Assembly: GCA_963734125.1 (NCBI GenBank)
Contig: CAVTGB010000016.1
Location: forward strand, 1-64,000
Length of the DNA stretch: 64,000 nt
From: DATARH01 sp963734125
Lineage (GTDB): Bacteria; Pseudomonadota; Alphaproteobacteria; ATCC43930; CGMCC-115725
Direction of reading: 5' to 3'
Part shown: positions 8,734 through 16,928 of the stretch, one piece after another
Layout of the letters: every line of letters starts with the position of its first letter
How positions within the stretch are numbered: position 1 is the first letter of the stretch
Position numbers and translations under genes: made by a program
Notes under the pieces: model-generated
Database searches by the model: none
What the model was told of the DNA's origin: nothing
Seen by the model: only the letters and a program-made list of their open reading frames with translations

Positions 8734-9036
8734 ATGACCAAAATCATCGACACCACACCGCAACGCGGTCTGTCGGCGAGGCTGGCGGCGGGGCTCGCAA
8801 TCTGCGCGATCCTCGCCGTCGGGACCTTCGCCGGATCGGCCGACGCTCGTGTCTATAACCACTACTACAACGGCGGGTATTATCGCGCCCCGCCGGTGGT
8901 CTACGGCTCGTACTATGGCAGCGGATACTACGGCTCGGGCTATTACGGTGGCTCACCCTACTACTATGCGCCACCGGTGGTTTACGGGCCCAGCATCGGC
9001 ATCAGCCTGCCGTTCATCGGCATCGGCATCCGCTGA
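8734..9036 (+). CDS. Small exported Gly/Tyr-rich protein
   Basis: 100 residues starting MTKIIDTTPQRGLSARLAAG after a strong GAGGAGG site. A signal peptide runs to about residue 38 (GSADA/RVY). The mature part is almost entirely Tyr, Gly, Ser and Pro, with the pattern GSGYYGSGYYGGSPYYYAPP and two PPVVYG repeats, and ends in a hydrophobic GISLPFIGIGIR. This composition resembles low-complexity envelope proteins seen in many alphaproteobacteria, none with a well-defined role. A strong terminator follows the stop codon. Confidence 0.65.
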   Translation: MTKIIDTTPQRGLSARLAAGLAICAILAVGTFAGSADARVYNHYYNGGYYRAPPVVYGSYYGSGYYGSGYYGGSPYYYAPPVVYGPSIGISLPFIGIGIR

Positions 9037-9060
9037 GCTCCGCACCGATCCGACATGGCG

Positions 9061-9090
9061 ACGGCCGGCAGCGATGCCGGCCGTCTTTTC
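9061..9090 (+). terminator. Rho-independent terminator
   Basis: ACGGCCGGC, six-base loop, GCCGGCCGT, then CTTTTC: a perfect nine-base-pair stem with a short T run 24 bp after the stop of the Gly/Tyr-rich gene. Confidence 0.85.
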
Positions 9091-9115
9091 GAGCCAGGAT
9101 AAAGGGAGAACGGTG

Positions 9116-9430
9116 ATGATCAGCAAACGCCTCAGGCGTCTCGCATCGATCGCGGTTTGTTTGACGGCGATCATGACCGCGCAAGCCCTTTTGGCGCAGC
9201 AGGGTGGGGTTCCCGCCGAGCTCATCACCAACGGCCCGCAAGCCAATCCCGGGGATGCCGGCGGCGCGGCGGCGGCCCAACAAAACCGGCGCGAGAGCAG
9301 TCAATACGAAAGCTTGCTCCGCTCGAACCCGGCGTTTCGGGCCCACCGCATCGCCAAGGAGTGCGATCCGGTCACCGACCCGCAACTCCATGCCGCATGC
9401 GTCGCCAGTTTTGGCACTCCCAATCGGTGA
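9116..9430 (+). CDS. Small exported hypothetical protein
   Basis: 104 residues. A signal peptide (SIAVCLTAIMTAQALLA) is followed by a hydrophilic region with QQNRRESSQYESLLRSNPAF and two cysteines near the C-terminus (KECDPVTDPQLHAACVASF) that could form a disulphide in the periplasm. AAAGGGAGA precedes GTG/ATG at 9113/9116; I use the ATG. No family is recognised. It has its own upstream terminator, so it probably has its own promoter within the small-protein island. Confidence 0.6.
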   Translation: MISKRLRRLASIAVCLTAIMTAQALLAQQGGVPAELITNGPQANPGDAGGAAAAQQNRRESSQYESLLRSNPAFRAHRIAKECDPVTDPQLHAACVASFGTPNR

Positions 9431-9479
9431 GCCAGCCTGAACCCGGCTCGCTCGATCAAAAAGGTGGAGGGACAGAGTT

Positions 9480-9632
9480 ATGCTACACCTTATACTTGTG
9501 GTTGTTCTCGTGCTCGTCGTGCTGTCATTCTTTGGCGGCTATTCGGGCTACGTGCCGGCGCATTACGGGTATGGCGGCGGCGGCGTCGGCCTCCTGCTTC
9601 TGATCGTCTTATTGGTGTTGCTGTTTCGCTGA
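9480..9632 (+). CDS. 50-residue hydrophobic membrane peptide (DUF3309-like)
   Basis: ATG 9480 to TGA 9632 encodes 50 residues: hydrophobic MLHLILVVVLVLVVLSFFGG, a short Tyr/Gly loop (YSGYVPAHYGYGGG), then a second hydrophobic stretch ending LLVLLFR. This two-helix layout with an aromatic Gly-rich loop is that of the DUF3309 family of tiny membrane proteins. AGGTGGAGG lies about ten bases upstream. It is easily missed because of its length. It ends five bases before the convergent Crp/Fnr-type gene. Function unknown. Confidence 0.7.
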   Translation: MLHLILVVVLVLVVLSFFGGYSGYVPAHYGYGGGGVGLLLLIVLLVLLFR

Positions 9633-9636
9633 ACGC

Positions 9637-10359
9637 TCAATCCGCGCCGAGCAGGCGATCGAACTCCCGCTTGGAGACGCCGTAGCATTCGCACGAGCGA
9701 TCCTCCAGGCCGCGGCGATCGATGATCGTGACCTGACCGCGCTTATATCGCATCAGCTCGGCGCGTTTCAGCACGCCGGCCGTGACCGACACGCCGGATC
9801 GGCGCACGCCGAGCATCATCGCGAGGAACTCCTGGGTCAGCAGAAACTCTTCCGATTGCATGCGGTCGTGCGTCATCAGCAGCCACCGGCAGCAGCGCTG
9901 TTCCAGCGAATGAAAGTTCGCGCAAGCGGCCGATTGGGCGACCTGGTTGAAGAAGGCGTGGGCGTAGCGCAGCATTGTCGCGCGCATCGGCGCGCTGCGC
10001 TCCAATTCGTCGCGGAAGGTCTGTGCCTTCATCCGCAGGCCCACGCCGGGCACCTGAACGTAGACGCAGGTGGGTGCCCTGTCGTCGCCGAGCAGCACCG
10101 GCAAGCCGACAAACCCCTCATTGCCGATGGTGCCGACCTCTGCTGCCTGGCCGTTCGCCAGCGTCAGCACCAGCGACCCGACGCCGCGTTCGATGAAATG
10201 CACGAACTCGATCGGTTGGTTGGCGTCATAGAGCGAGCGTCTGTACTCCAGCACCACGGGTTCGAGGTGCCGATAAAGGCGCGTCCGATCCTCCTCTCGC
10301 AAGAGCGTCAGCAACCGGTTCGAGCTCGTGTCTTGCGGATCTTTGGCGCCCATTGACAT
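9637..10359 (-). CDS. Crp/Fnr-family transcriptional regulator
   Basis: 240 residues: an N-terminal cyclic-nucleotide-binding-like beta roll (about 20-140, with VHFIERGVGSLVLTLANGQA and EVGTIGNEGFVGLPVLLGDD) and a C-terminal winged HTH (LTQEFLAMMLGVRRSGVSVT). The FNR iron-sulphur cysteine cluster is absent from the N-terminus, and the cAMP phosphate pocket RxS is not evident, so the ligand is unknown. The RRSGVSVTAGVLKRAELMRY recognition helix belongs to the common group of alphaproteobacterial Crp-like proteins often linked to stress. It converges on the small-protein island and is divergent from the monooxygenase at 10550. Confidence 0.88.
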   Translation of the reverse strand: MSMGAKDPQDTSSNRLLTLLREEDRTRLYRHLEPVVLEYRRSLYDANQPIEFVHFIERGVGSLVLTLANGQAAEVGTIGNEGFVGLPVLLGDDRAPTCVYVQVPGVGLRMKAQTFRDELERSAPMRATMLRYAHAFFNQVAQSAACANFHSLEQRCCRWLLMTHDRMQSEEFLLTQEFLAMMLGVRRSGVSVTAGVLKRAELMRYKRGQVTIIDRRGLEDRSCECYGVSKREFDRLLGAD

Positions 10360-10431
10360 TCCTCATGGATTTTGACGCTGTGGGCCATCTATACGTCACG
10401 CCCGGAGCGAATCGCATGTCCGATTGCCGTA

Positions 10432-10445
10432 TTGATTTGAATCAG
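10432..10445. promoter_or_regulatory. FNR/FixK-type box
   Basis: TTGATTTGAATCAG matches the anaerobox TTGAT-N4-ATCAA at nine of ten positions. It lies in the divergent region 73 bp upstream of the Crp/Fnr-type gene and 105 bp upstream of the monooxygenase gene. It could serve a cellular FNR/FixK protein; whether the neighbouring regulator binds it is unclear. Confidence 0.5.
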
Positions 10446-10549
10446 AGGACCGGATTAGGTCGTTCTCAAAACTCGAACGTTTCTGAGCTGGAACGATCGA
10501 TCTTGAACTAAGAAATAGCATACAGCGTAGCGCAGGGGAGACAAGAATC

Positions 10550-11566
10550 ATGCGTTTCGGATTGTTCGGCGGCGCGCGCACGGAAATGGGCGAACAGGCT
10601 GATGACAGCCGGATCTACACCGATTACATCGACTATATCTGCGAAGCCGAAGCCCTCGGGTTTCACAGCGTCTTTCTGGTCGAACACCATTTCACCGGCT
10701 TCGGGCAGATTTCGGCGACGCTGAATTTCCTCACCTATCTCGCCGCCAAGACGACGAGGATGCGGCTCGGCACCGCGGTTCTGGTATTGCCGTGGCACAA
10801 TCCCGCGCTCCTCGCAGAGCAGGCCGCGACACTCGATCTCCTTTCGAACGGGCGCTTCGATTTCGGCATCGGCAAGGGCTATCGCTGGGGCGAGTTCCAC
10901 GGGTTTTGCATGAGGATGGACGAGGCCGAGGAGCGCTATCAGGAAACCGTCGCCTTTCTGAAGAAGGCGTGGACCAGCGAGGGGCGCTTTTCCCATCACG
11001 GCAAGTATTGGCATTACGACGACGTCGTCATCGAGCCGGCGCCGGTGCAAAAGCCGCACCCGCCGCTGTGGGTCGGCGCGCAGAGCCCCAATTCGATCCG
11101 CTTTGCCGCCGAGAACGGGTTCAACCTCCTGCTTGGGCAAGGGGGTGGGCCGGAAACCGTCGCCGAGGGGATCGGGGTCTACCGGCGGGCGATCGAGGCG
11201 CAAGGCCGGGTGTTCGACCCCAGGACGGTGGGGTGCACCCGCGCGCTGCACATCACGATGACCGAGGACGAGCGCGAAAAGGCTCGCGAACTGCGCGCCA
11301 AGTTCATGGCCAACGTTCAGCAATTATCGCTGTCGCCGACCGGGGAATCGCCCGCGCTCGGACGCCCGCGCAAGATGCTGTCGCGTGCGGAAATGGACCA
11401 ATTGACCGAGCGCGACGCCCTGATCGGCCGCCCGGACGAGATCATCCGCCGCCTCAAACGCCTGGAGGAGGGCGGCCTCCAATACGTCATGGTGATGGAC
11501 TTCGCCGGATCCGTCGAGCACCTGCGCATCTTCGCGCGCGAGGTCATGCCGGCATTTGCCGACTGA
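10550..11566 (+). CDS. LLM-class flavin-dependent oxidoreductase
   Basis: A 338-residue luciferase-like protein beginning MRFGLFGGARTEMGEQ, with ALGFHSVFLVEHHFTGFGQI, MRLGTAVLVLPWHNPALLAE, NGRFDFGIGKGYRWGEF and a late LIGRPDEIIRRLKRLEEGG segment. The EHHF motif is the bacterial-luciferase-group signature. It should use FMNH2 and oxygen on an unknown substrate. It is only distantly similar to the protein at 2563-3609, so it is not a recent duplicate. GGGGAGA precedes the ATG. The FNR-like box upstream suggests oxygen-linked control, which is inference. Confidence 0.88.
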   Translation: MRFGLFGGARTEMGEQADDSRIYTDYIDYICEAEALGFHSVFLVEHHFTGFGQISATLNFLTYLAAKTTRMRLGTAVLVLPWHNPALLAEQAATLDLLSNGRFDFGIGKGYRWGEFHGFCMRMDEAEERYQETVAFLKKAWTSEGRFSHHGKYWHYDDVVIEPAPVQKPHPPLWVGAQSPNSIRFAAENGFNLLLGQGGGPETVAEGIGVYRRAIEAQGRVFDPRTVGCTRALHITMTEDEREKARELRAKFMANVQQLSLSPTGESPALGRPRKMLSRAEMDQLTERDALIGRPDEIIRRLKRLEEGGLQYVMVMDFAGSVEHLRIFAREVMPAFAD

Positions 11567-11641
11567 AAGGGTCTTATTGAAGTCTCTGCCGGTCGGCATA
11601 CCCGATCACCAGGAGATGCCAGACCCGCAGAATGCATCCGG

Positions 11642-12046
11642 CTAGCTCCCTGGCGGGTTCGTGCCGGCAGCGGCGCCAAGCGCGTATCCAGCCCACACCG
11701 CGGCGAGGCACAGCACGACCGACAGGACGATGTTTCCGCCGGCATCGAGCCAATGCCCGCTGCGCGCAAGTTCGAGCGTCTGCAGGCTGAACGACGAGAA
11801 CGTGGTGTAGCCGCCGCAGATCCCCACCAGGATGAAGGCGCGGATGTCGAACGAGATCGGCACCCGGCCAACCGGCGTCGTCAGGTAGGCGATGAGCCCG
11901 ATCACGAACGACCCGACCACATTGATGATGATCGTTCCCCATGGGAAGCGAGGCCCGGTGAGGGCCGCCACGGCGTTCGTCATCCAATATCGCGCGACGC
12001 TGCCGAGGGCACCGCCGAGCGCGACCCATAGATAGGTCGACCACAT
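11642..12046 (-). CDS. crcB: Fluoride efflux channel CrcB/Fluc
   Basis: 134 residues with four membrane helices. It has the family signatures GGALGSVARYW in helix 1, PWGTIIINVVGSFVIG (the conserved Asn) in helix 2, and GGYTTFSSFSLQTLEL (the Phe-box and Thr/Ser track) in helix 3. Fluc proteins form dual-topology dimers that export fluoride. Only one crcB is present here, consistent with a homodimer. It lies 44 bp downstream of ilvD on the same strand and probably shares its transcript. I found no fluoride-riboswitch-like sequence in that gap. Confidence 0.92.
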   Translation of the reverse strand: MWSTYLWVALGGALGSVARYWMTNAVAALTGPRFPWGTIIINVVGSFVIGLIAYLTTPVGRVPISFDIRAFILVGICGGYTTFSSFSLQTLELARSGHWLDAGGNIVLSVVLCLAAVWAGYALGAAAGTNPPGS

Positions 12047-12090
12047 CGCCGACGGTCAGCTGCTGCTGCAGCGCGGTGGCGATCGGGTAC

Positions 12091-13827
12091 TCAGAGGTCG
12101 GCGTAGATATGCGTCTCCGCGCGGGCGCCGGGATGGGTGATGGCCCCTTTCTCGGTATCGCCGACGGTTTGCGCGTATTTCCACAGCGTGCCCGACTGGT
12201 AGTCGTTCTTGCGCGGGGTCCAGGCGCGGCGGCGTTCGGCGAGTTCCGCATCGCTCAGCGCCACATCGATCGCGCCGGTAGTGGCATCGATCGTGATCCG
12301 GTCGCCGTCGCGCAAGAGCGCGATCGGGCCGCCGACCGCCGCCTCCGGCCCGACATGGCCGATGCAGAAGCCGTGCGTCGCACCCGAGAACCGGCCATCG
12401 GTCAGGAGCGCCACCCGCTCGCCGACGCCTTGCCCATAGAGCGCCGCCGTCGTCGACAGCATCTCGCGCATGCCGGGCCCGCCGCGCGGCCCCTCATAGC
12501 GGATGACGATGATGTCGCCGTCCTTGTAGCGGCGCTGTTCGACCGCCGCGAAAGCATCCTCCTCGCAATCGAAGCAGAGCGCGGTGCCGGCGAAGCGCAG
12601 CGTCTTCATGCCGGCGACTTTGACGATTGCCCCCTGCGGCGCGAGGTTGCCCTTGAGGACAACGAGGCCGCCGGTCGGCGCCAGCGGCGCCGAAGTCGGG
12701 CGGACCACGTCCTGTCGGGTCGGGAAGACAATGTCCCTCAGGTTTTCCGCGACGGTCTTGCCGGTGACCGTCAGGCAGTCGCCGTGCAGATAGCCGCCAT
12801 CGAGCAGTGCCTTCATCAATACGGCGACGCCGCCGACATCGTGCAGATCCTTCATGACATAGCGGCCGCCGGGCTTCAGATCGGCGATGTACGGGGTCTT
12901 CTTGCAGATTTCGCCAAACGCGTGGAGGTCGAAATCGATGCCGGCCTCGTTGGCGATCGCCGGCAGGTGCAGCCCGCCATTGGTCGAGCCGCCGGCCGCG
13001 GCAATCACGGTCGCGGCGTTTTCGAGCGCCCTCCTCGTCACGATGTCGCGCGGCCGGATGTTGCGCCGCAACAGCTCCATCACGGCCTGACCAGAGGCTT
13101 CAGCATACGCATCGCGCGAATCGTAGGGGGCCGGCGCTCCGGCCGAGCCGGGCAGCGCGAGACCGATCGCTTCCGAAACGCAGGCCATCGTATTGGCGGT
13201 GAAGAGGCCGCCGCACGATCCCGCCGAGGGGCAGGCGGCGCATTCCAGTTCGTGCAGATCTTCGTCCGACATGTTGCCGACATTGTGCGAGCCGACGGCC
13301 TCGAACACATCGCCGATCGTCACGTCCCGGCCCTTGAAGCGGCCGGGCAGGATCGAGCCGCCATACATGAAGACCGACGGCACGTTGAGCCGCACCATCG
13401 CCATCATCAGGCCGGGCAGCGATTTGTCGCAGCCGGCGAGGCCGACGAGCGCGTCATAGCAATGGCCGCGCATCGTCAATTCGACCGAGTCGGCGATGAT
13501 CTCGCGGCTGACCAGCGAGGATTTCATGCCCTCGTGGCCCATCGCGATCCCGTCGGTAACGGTGATCGTGGTGAATTCGCGCGGTGTGCCCGATGCCGCC
13601 GCAACCCCCTTTTTCGCGGCCTGGGCTTGGCGCGACAAGGCGATGTTGCAGGGCGCCGCCTCGTTCCACGTCGTCGCCACGCCGACCAGCGGCTGGTTGA
13701 TCTGCTCTTCGGAAAGCCCCATCGAATAGAGAAAGGCGCGGTGCGGCGCGCGTTCCGGCCCGATCGTGACGTGCCGGCTCGGCATATGCGATTTGTCGAC
13801 GAGCGGACGGCGAGCATCATCGGGCAT
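12091..13827 (-). CDS. ilvD: Dihydroxy-acid dehydratase (IlvD/Edd family)
   Basis: 578 residues, close to the usual length. It converts 2,3-dihydroxy-isovalerate or -methylvalerate to the 2-keto acid in branched-chain amino acid synthesis. Visible signatures are GLAGCDKSLPGLMMAMVRLN (first cluster Cys), CAACPSAGSCGGLFTANTMA (further cluster Cys) and TDGRFSGATHGFCIGHVGPE. These are typical of IlvD; related sugar-acid dehydratases share the fold, so a second role on aldonic acids cannot be excluded. The ATG at 13827 follows AGGAGAC. The open frame runs far upstream in the same phase, but that part has no homology and is not included. Confidence 0.88.
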   Translation of the reverse strand: MPDDARRPLVDKSHMPSRHVTIGPERAPHRAFLYSMGLSEEQINQPLVGVATTWNEAAPCNIALSRQAQAAKKGVAAASGTPREFTTITVTDGIAMGHEGMKSSLVSREIIADSVELTMRGHCYDALVGLAGCDKSLPGLMMAMVRLNVPSVFMYGGSILPGRFKGRDVTIGDVFEAVGSHNVGNMSDEDLHELECAACPSAGSCGGLFTANTMACVSEAIGLALPGSAGAPAPYDSRDAYAEASGQAVMELLRRNIRPRDIVTRRALENAATVIAAAGGSTNGGLHLPAIANEAGIDFDLHAFGEICKKTPYIADLKPGGRYVMKDLHDVGGVAVLMKALLDGGYLHGDCLTVTGKTVAENLRDIVFPTRQDVVRPTSAPLAPTGGLVVLKGNLAPQGAIVKVAGMKTLRFAGTALCFDCEEDAFAAVEQRRYKDGDIIVIRYEGPRGGPGMREMLSTTAALYGQGVGERVALLTDGRFSGATHGFCIGHVGPEAAVGGPIALLRDGDRITIDATTGAIDVALSDAELAERRRAWTPRKNDYQSGTLWKYAQTVGDTEKGAITHPGARAETHIYADL

Positions 13828-14004
13828 GGCCGGGTCTCCTGTGCAGGCGAAGCGCGGGGTGCGGCACCGTAGCGGCGCTGCGGAACGCAAGCAATGGCTT
13901 CGCTGTGTTTGCGTCCTGGCGCGCAACCGGGCAATGTTGCGACCGCTCGGCTCGGCGACGGATGTACAGCATGGCGGACCGGCCGTATTGAGCGGTGGGG
14001 TGAG

Positions 14005-14346
14005 ATGATGCGGGGTCGCGTGTGGCTGTTGGTCCTGGCGCTGGCGGCATGTTCTTCGGGGCCCGGCGGCACGACGAACCTGACCCTCAACGATCCCTAT
14101 TGGGACCGCGTCAATGTCGAGGTCGTGATCACCAAGCGCGCCGATTGCGACAGCCGTGCGGAGGGCTACATCGCGACCAAGGAACTCGACATGCGCAAGG
14201 ACAAGACCGAGACGATCGAGGTTCCCGACGACGCCACCGTGTGCTGGCGTCACGACCGCAATCCCGACAAACCGGTCCCCGGCGCCTGGTCGGGATGGAC
14301 GAAGGCGACGCTGTCCCCGGGTCAGAGCGCCAAGACCGACCTCTGA
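14005..14346 (+). CDS. Small predicted lipoprotein
   Basis: 113 residues. A signal sequence with lipobox LAAC (VWLLVLALAACSSG) predicts lipid attachment at the Cys and anchoring in a periplasm-facing membrane. The mature part contains DPYWDRVNVEVVITKRADCD and ends KATLSPGQSAKTDL, a compact beta-rich pattern. No named family is recognised. Two adjacent ATGs (14005, 14008) follow GGGGTGAG. Transcribed divergently from ilvD and followed by another exported protein gene. Confidence 0.65.
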   Translation: MMRGRVWLLVLALAACSSGPGGTTNLTLNDPYWDRVNVEVVITKRADCDSRAEGYIATKELDMRKDKTETIEVPDDATVCWRHDRNPDKPVPGAWSGWTKATLSPGQSAKTDL

Positions 14347-14452
14347 CATCCGGCTTGCGCAAGCCGGGACAAGGGCTTTCAACCGGCGTCTTCCAAACGC
14401 CATTTTGCGACGGTAGAAGGCGCCTGCGCGGAACCGGTCCGGAGCTGTCCTG

Positions 14453-15076
14453 ATGCTCGCTCGCTTTGCCGCCGCTGTGCTCGCACCGGTGCTGGGCGCC
14501 ACCCTCGCACTGGCGCAACAGCAATCCGCACCGGTTCCGCTCGATCCGGGCGCCGCGCCGCGCTCCCTTGAGACGCAAGCGCTGCCGCCGCTCGCGCCGG
14601 CCGTGGACGTCGCGCCCCCGCCGGGCCAAGCGCCCTCGGCCAGCCCCTCGCCGCCTGCAGGCACAGCATCCTCCGGCGCGCCAGAGCCGTCGGCTCCGAT
14701 GGAGCGGATATTCTGCGAGCAGCCAGTCACCCTCCATCTCGCCGACCCGGACACGGTTGCGAGCCGCTATCGTCCTTTCCTCGGGATCTGGAGCGATGCG
14801 TCCTGGACACCGGCGCTATGCGGCGCACTGATCGTCGAAACCGTCGCGCCGGACGGGACGGCGACGATCGTCTATGTCTTCGGGCCGATGGGATCGAATG
14901 CGCACGAGCCCGGCGGCGTCTTGCAGGGCACCGGGATCATCCGCGACGGCGAACTCCGGTTCCAGAATTCCGACGGCAGCCAGTTCGCCTTCCGGCCGCT
15001 CTACGCCGATCTCGACGGCCATCTGACCGCGCCAACCAACCAGACCTTCCAGGCCGTCTTCAAGAAGACGCCTTAA
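14453..15076 (+). CDS. Exported protein with Pro/Ala-rich linker, function unknown
   Basis: 207 residues: signal peptide to about residue 21 (TLALA/QQQ), a Pro/Ala/Ser-rich linker to about 80, then a folded domain starting ERIFCEQPVTLHLADPDTVA with WSDASWTPALCGALIVE. The two Cys in this domain could be paired. The domain resembles small beta-barrel proteins of unknown function that follow lipoproteins in this group of bacteria; I cannot name it. The gene precedes hrcA on the same strand with a 138-bp gap. Confidence 0.6.
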   Translation: MLARFAAAVLAPVLGATLALAQQQSAPVPLDPGAAPRSLETQALPPLAPAVDVAPPPGQAPSASPSPPAGTASSGAPEPSAPMERIFCEQPVTLHLADPDTVASRYRPFLGIWSDASWTPALCGALIVETVAPDGTATIVYVFGPMGSNAHEPGGVLQGTGIIRDGELRFQNSDGSQFAFRPLYADLDGHLTAPTNQTFQAVFKKTP

Positions 15077-15214
15077 CCGCGCCCCGCGGGTCTTGCGCGA
15101 GTTGACGCTGCGCTGCAGCCTTCCTAGATCTTGGGATTCGGAAGTTGGACGACACACGAGAATGAGCGAGCATCCGATCGCTTCTACTGGTGCCGTCTTA
15201 ATGGTGACGAGAAT

Positions 15215-16291
15215 ATGACACGCGACGAGCGAACGTTGACGATGCCGGCACCCTCGCCGATCAGCGAGTTGAACGAGCGCAGCCGCGAGATCTTTCGGCT
15301 GATCGTCGATGGTTATGTGCAGACCGGCGAACCGATCGGTTCACGCACCTTGTCGCGGCTGTTGGGACAGAACCTGTCGCCGGCGACGATCCGCAACGTG
15401 ATGGCCGATCTCGAAGAGGCGGGGCTCCTCTACGCACCGCATACCTCGGCCGGAAGGCTGCCGACCGAGGCGGGGCTTCGCCTCTTCGTGCATGGCCTGC
15501 TTGAAATCGGCAACCTTGCCGAACATGAGCGCGTCAATATCGAGAGCCTCTGCGCGGCCAGAGGCAAAAGCCTGCCCCAGGCGCTGGAGGAGGCGACAAC
15601 GGCGCTCTCGGGCCTGTCGCATTGCGCCGGGGTCGTCGTCGTGCCGAAGCAGGAGCGGCCGCTGAAGCACATCGAGTTTGTCCATCTGGGGCCCGGGCGC
15701 GCCCTTGTCGTGCTCGTCACCGAGGATGGCCTCGTCGAGAACCGGGTGATCGAGGTGCCGCTCGGGCTGCCGCCCTCGACCCTCGTCTCGGCCGCCAATT
15801 TCCTCAATTCGCGCCTCATCGGCCGCACCATCGAGGAGGCGCGCGGCGAGATCGATGGGGAGATCGGATCGCACCGGGCGCAACTCGACGAATTGACCTC
15901 GCGGGTGGTATCGAGCGGCCTGGCGTGCTGGGCCGGGGGCGAAGGAACCAGCGCGCTCATTGTGCGCGGCCAGGCCAATCTCCTCGAAGACGTGACCGCG
16001 CTTGCCGACCTCGAGCGGCTGCGCTCGCTATTCGAGATGCTGGAGACCAAGGAGACCGTGCTGCGCCTGCTTGATGCCAGCAAGAAGGCCGAAGGGGTAC
16101 AGATCTTTATCGGCGCCGAAAGCCATCTGTTCGGCGTCGCCGGCTGTTCATTGATCATCGCGCCCTATCAGAACAGCCGCGAGCGGGTCATCGGCGCCAT
16201 CGGGGTCATCGGCCCCACTCGGATCAACTATGCCCGGATCATCCCGATGGTGGACTACACCGCCAAGATGATCGGGCGGATCATAGGATAA
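15215..16291 (+). CDS. hrcA: Heat-inducible transcription repressor HrcA
   Basis: About 358 residues. The N-terminal winged helix (LNERSREIFRLIVDGYVQTG then GSRTLSRLLGQNLSPATIRN) is followed by VMADLEEAGLLYAPHTSAGR, the HrcA hallmark. The central region has GLSHCAGVVVVPKQ, and the C-terminus NYARIIPMVDYTAKMIGRII. HrcA represses chaperone genes by binding the CIRCE inverted repeat with GroE as co-regulator. I see no CIRCE copy upstream. It is seven bases ahead of grpE, the classical pair. The start is uncertain: ATG 15215 and ATG 15242 both have weak ribosome sites. Confidence 0.93.
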   Translation: MTRDERTLTMPAPSPISELNERSREIFRLIVDGYVQTGEPIGSRTLSRLLGQNLSPATIRNVMADLEEAGLLYAPHTSAGRLPTEAGLRLFVHGLLEIGNLAEHERVNIESLCAARGKSLPQALEEATTALSGLSHCAGVVVVPKQERPLKHIEFVHLGPGRALVVLVTEDGLVENRVIEVPLGLPPSTLVSAANFLNSRLIGRTIEEARGEIDGEIGSHRAQLDELTSRVVSSGLACWAGGEGTSALIVRGQANLLEDVTALADLERLRSLFEMLETKETVLRLLDASKKAEGVQIFIGAESHLFGVAGCSLIIAPYQNSRERVIGAIGVIGPTRINYARIIPMVDYTAKMIGRIIG

Positions 16292-16297
16292 TCGGGC

Positions 16298-16906
16298 ATG
16301 ACCGAGGACAAGGAAGAGCCGGCCGCCAACGATCCCGGCGAGGATCCCCGGGACGGCGCCGGCGAATACGGCGACGACGGCGCGCCGGCATCGACCGAAG
16401 AGCGTCTCGCCGCGGTCGAGGCCGAACTTGCCGACACCAGGGACCGCCTGTTGCGCACCCTCGCCGAGACCGAGAATGTGCGGCGCCGCTTTCAGCGCGA
16501 GCGCGAGGACGCTCAGAAATATGCGATATCGGGCTTTGCCAAGGATTTGCTCTCGGCGGTCGACAATCTGCGCCGCGCGCTCGACGCCATGCCCGATGCG
16601 GACGTCACCGACCCGCGCACGCAAAGCCTGCTCGACGGGGTCGCGGCGACCGAGCGCGAACTCTTGGCCGCTTTCGAGCGCAATGGCCTGACACGGATCG
16701 ACCCCGCGGGCCAGCGTTTCGACCACAATTTCCACCAGGCGATCTTCGAAGCGGAGCGACCCGGCACACCGGCCGGGACGGTGATCGAGGTGCTGCAGCC
16801 CGGCTATGTGCTGCACGATCGCCTCTTACGCCCGGCCATGGTCGGGGTCGCCAAGGGGACCCCGAAACCGGCTGGAGCCGGCGCCGACGGCGACACTGCG
16901 GCGTGA
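16298..16906 (+). CDS. grpE: Nucleotide exchange factor GrpE
   Basis: 202 residues: an acidic N-terminus, a long coiled coil (ERLAAVEAELADTRDRLLRT), AETENVRRRFQREREDAQKY typical of GrpE, and a C-terminal beta domain with GQRFDHNFHQAIFEAERPGT and VLQPGYVLHDRLLRPAMVGV. GrpE releases ADP from DnaK in the cytoplasm. It overlaps the hrcA transcription unit with a seven-base gap. dnaK and dnaJ are not in the window. Confidence 0.95.
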   Translation: MTEDKEEPAANDPGEDPRDGAGEYGDDGAPASTEERLAAVEAELADTRDRLLRTLAETENVRRRFQREREDAQKYAISGFAKDLLSAVDNLRRALDAMPDADVTDPRTQSLLDGVAATERELLAAFERNGLTRIDPAGQRFDHNFHQAIFEAERPGTPAGTVIEVLQPGYVLHDRLLRPAMVGVAKGTPKPAGAGADGDTAA

Positions 16907-16928
16907 CCGACGGTGATGGGCCAGCCGC

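Noticed and set aside
12047..12090. Fluoride riboswitch before crcB
   Set aside because: The 44-bp gap after ilvD is too short and has none of the conserved riboswitch segments.
12076..13872. 598-residue open frame antisense to ilvD
   Set aside because: Mirror frame of a strongly conserved gene in GC-rich DNA; its sequence is low-complexity Arg/Ala/Asp without any domain.
13828..14754. Extension of the ilvD frame upstream on the minus strand
   Set aside because: No homology, crosses two plausible genes on the other strand, and the ATG at 13827 has its own ribosome site.
15077..15214. CIRCE element ahead of hrcA
   Set aside because: No TTAGCACTC-N9-GAGTGCTAA or close variant found on either strand.
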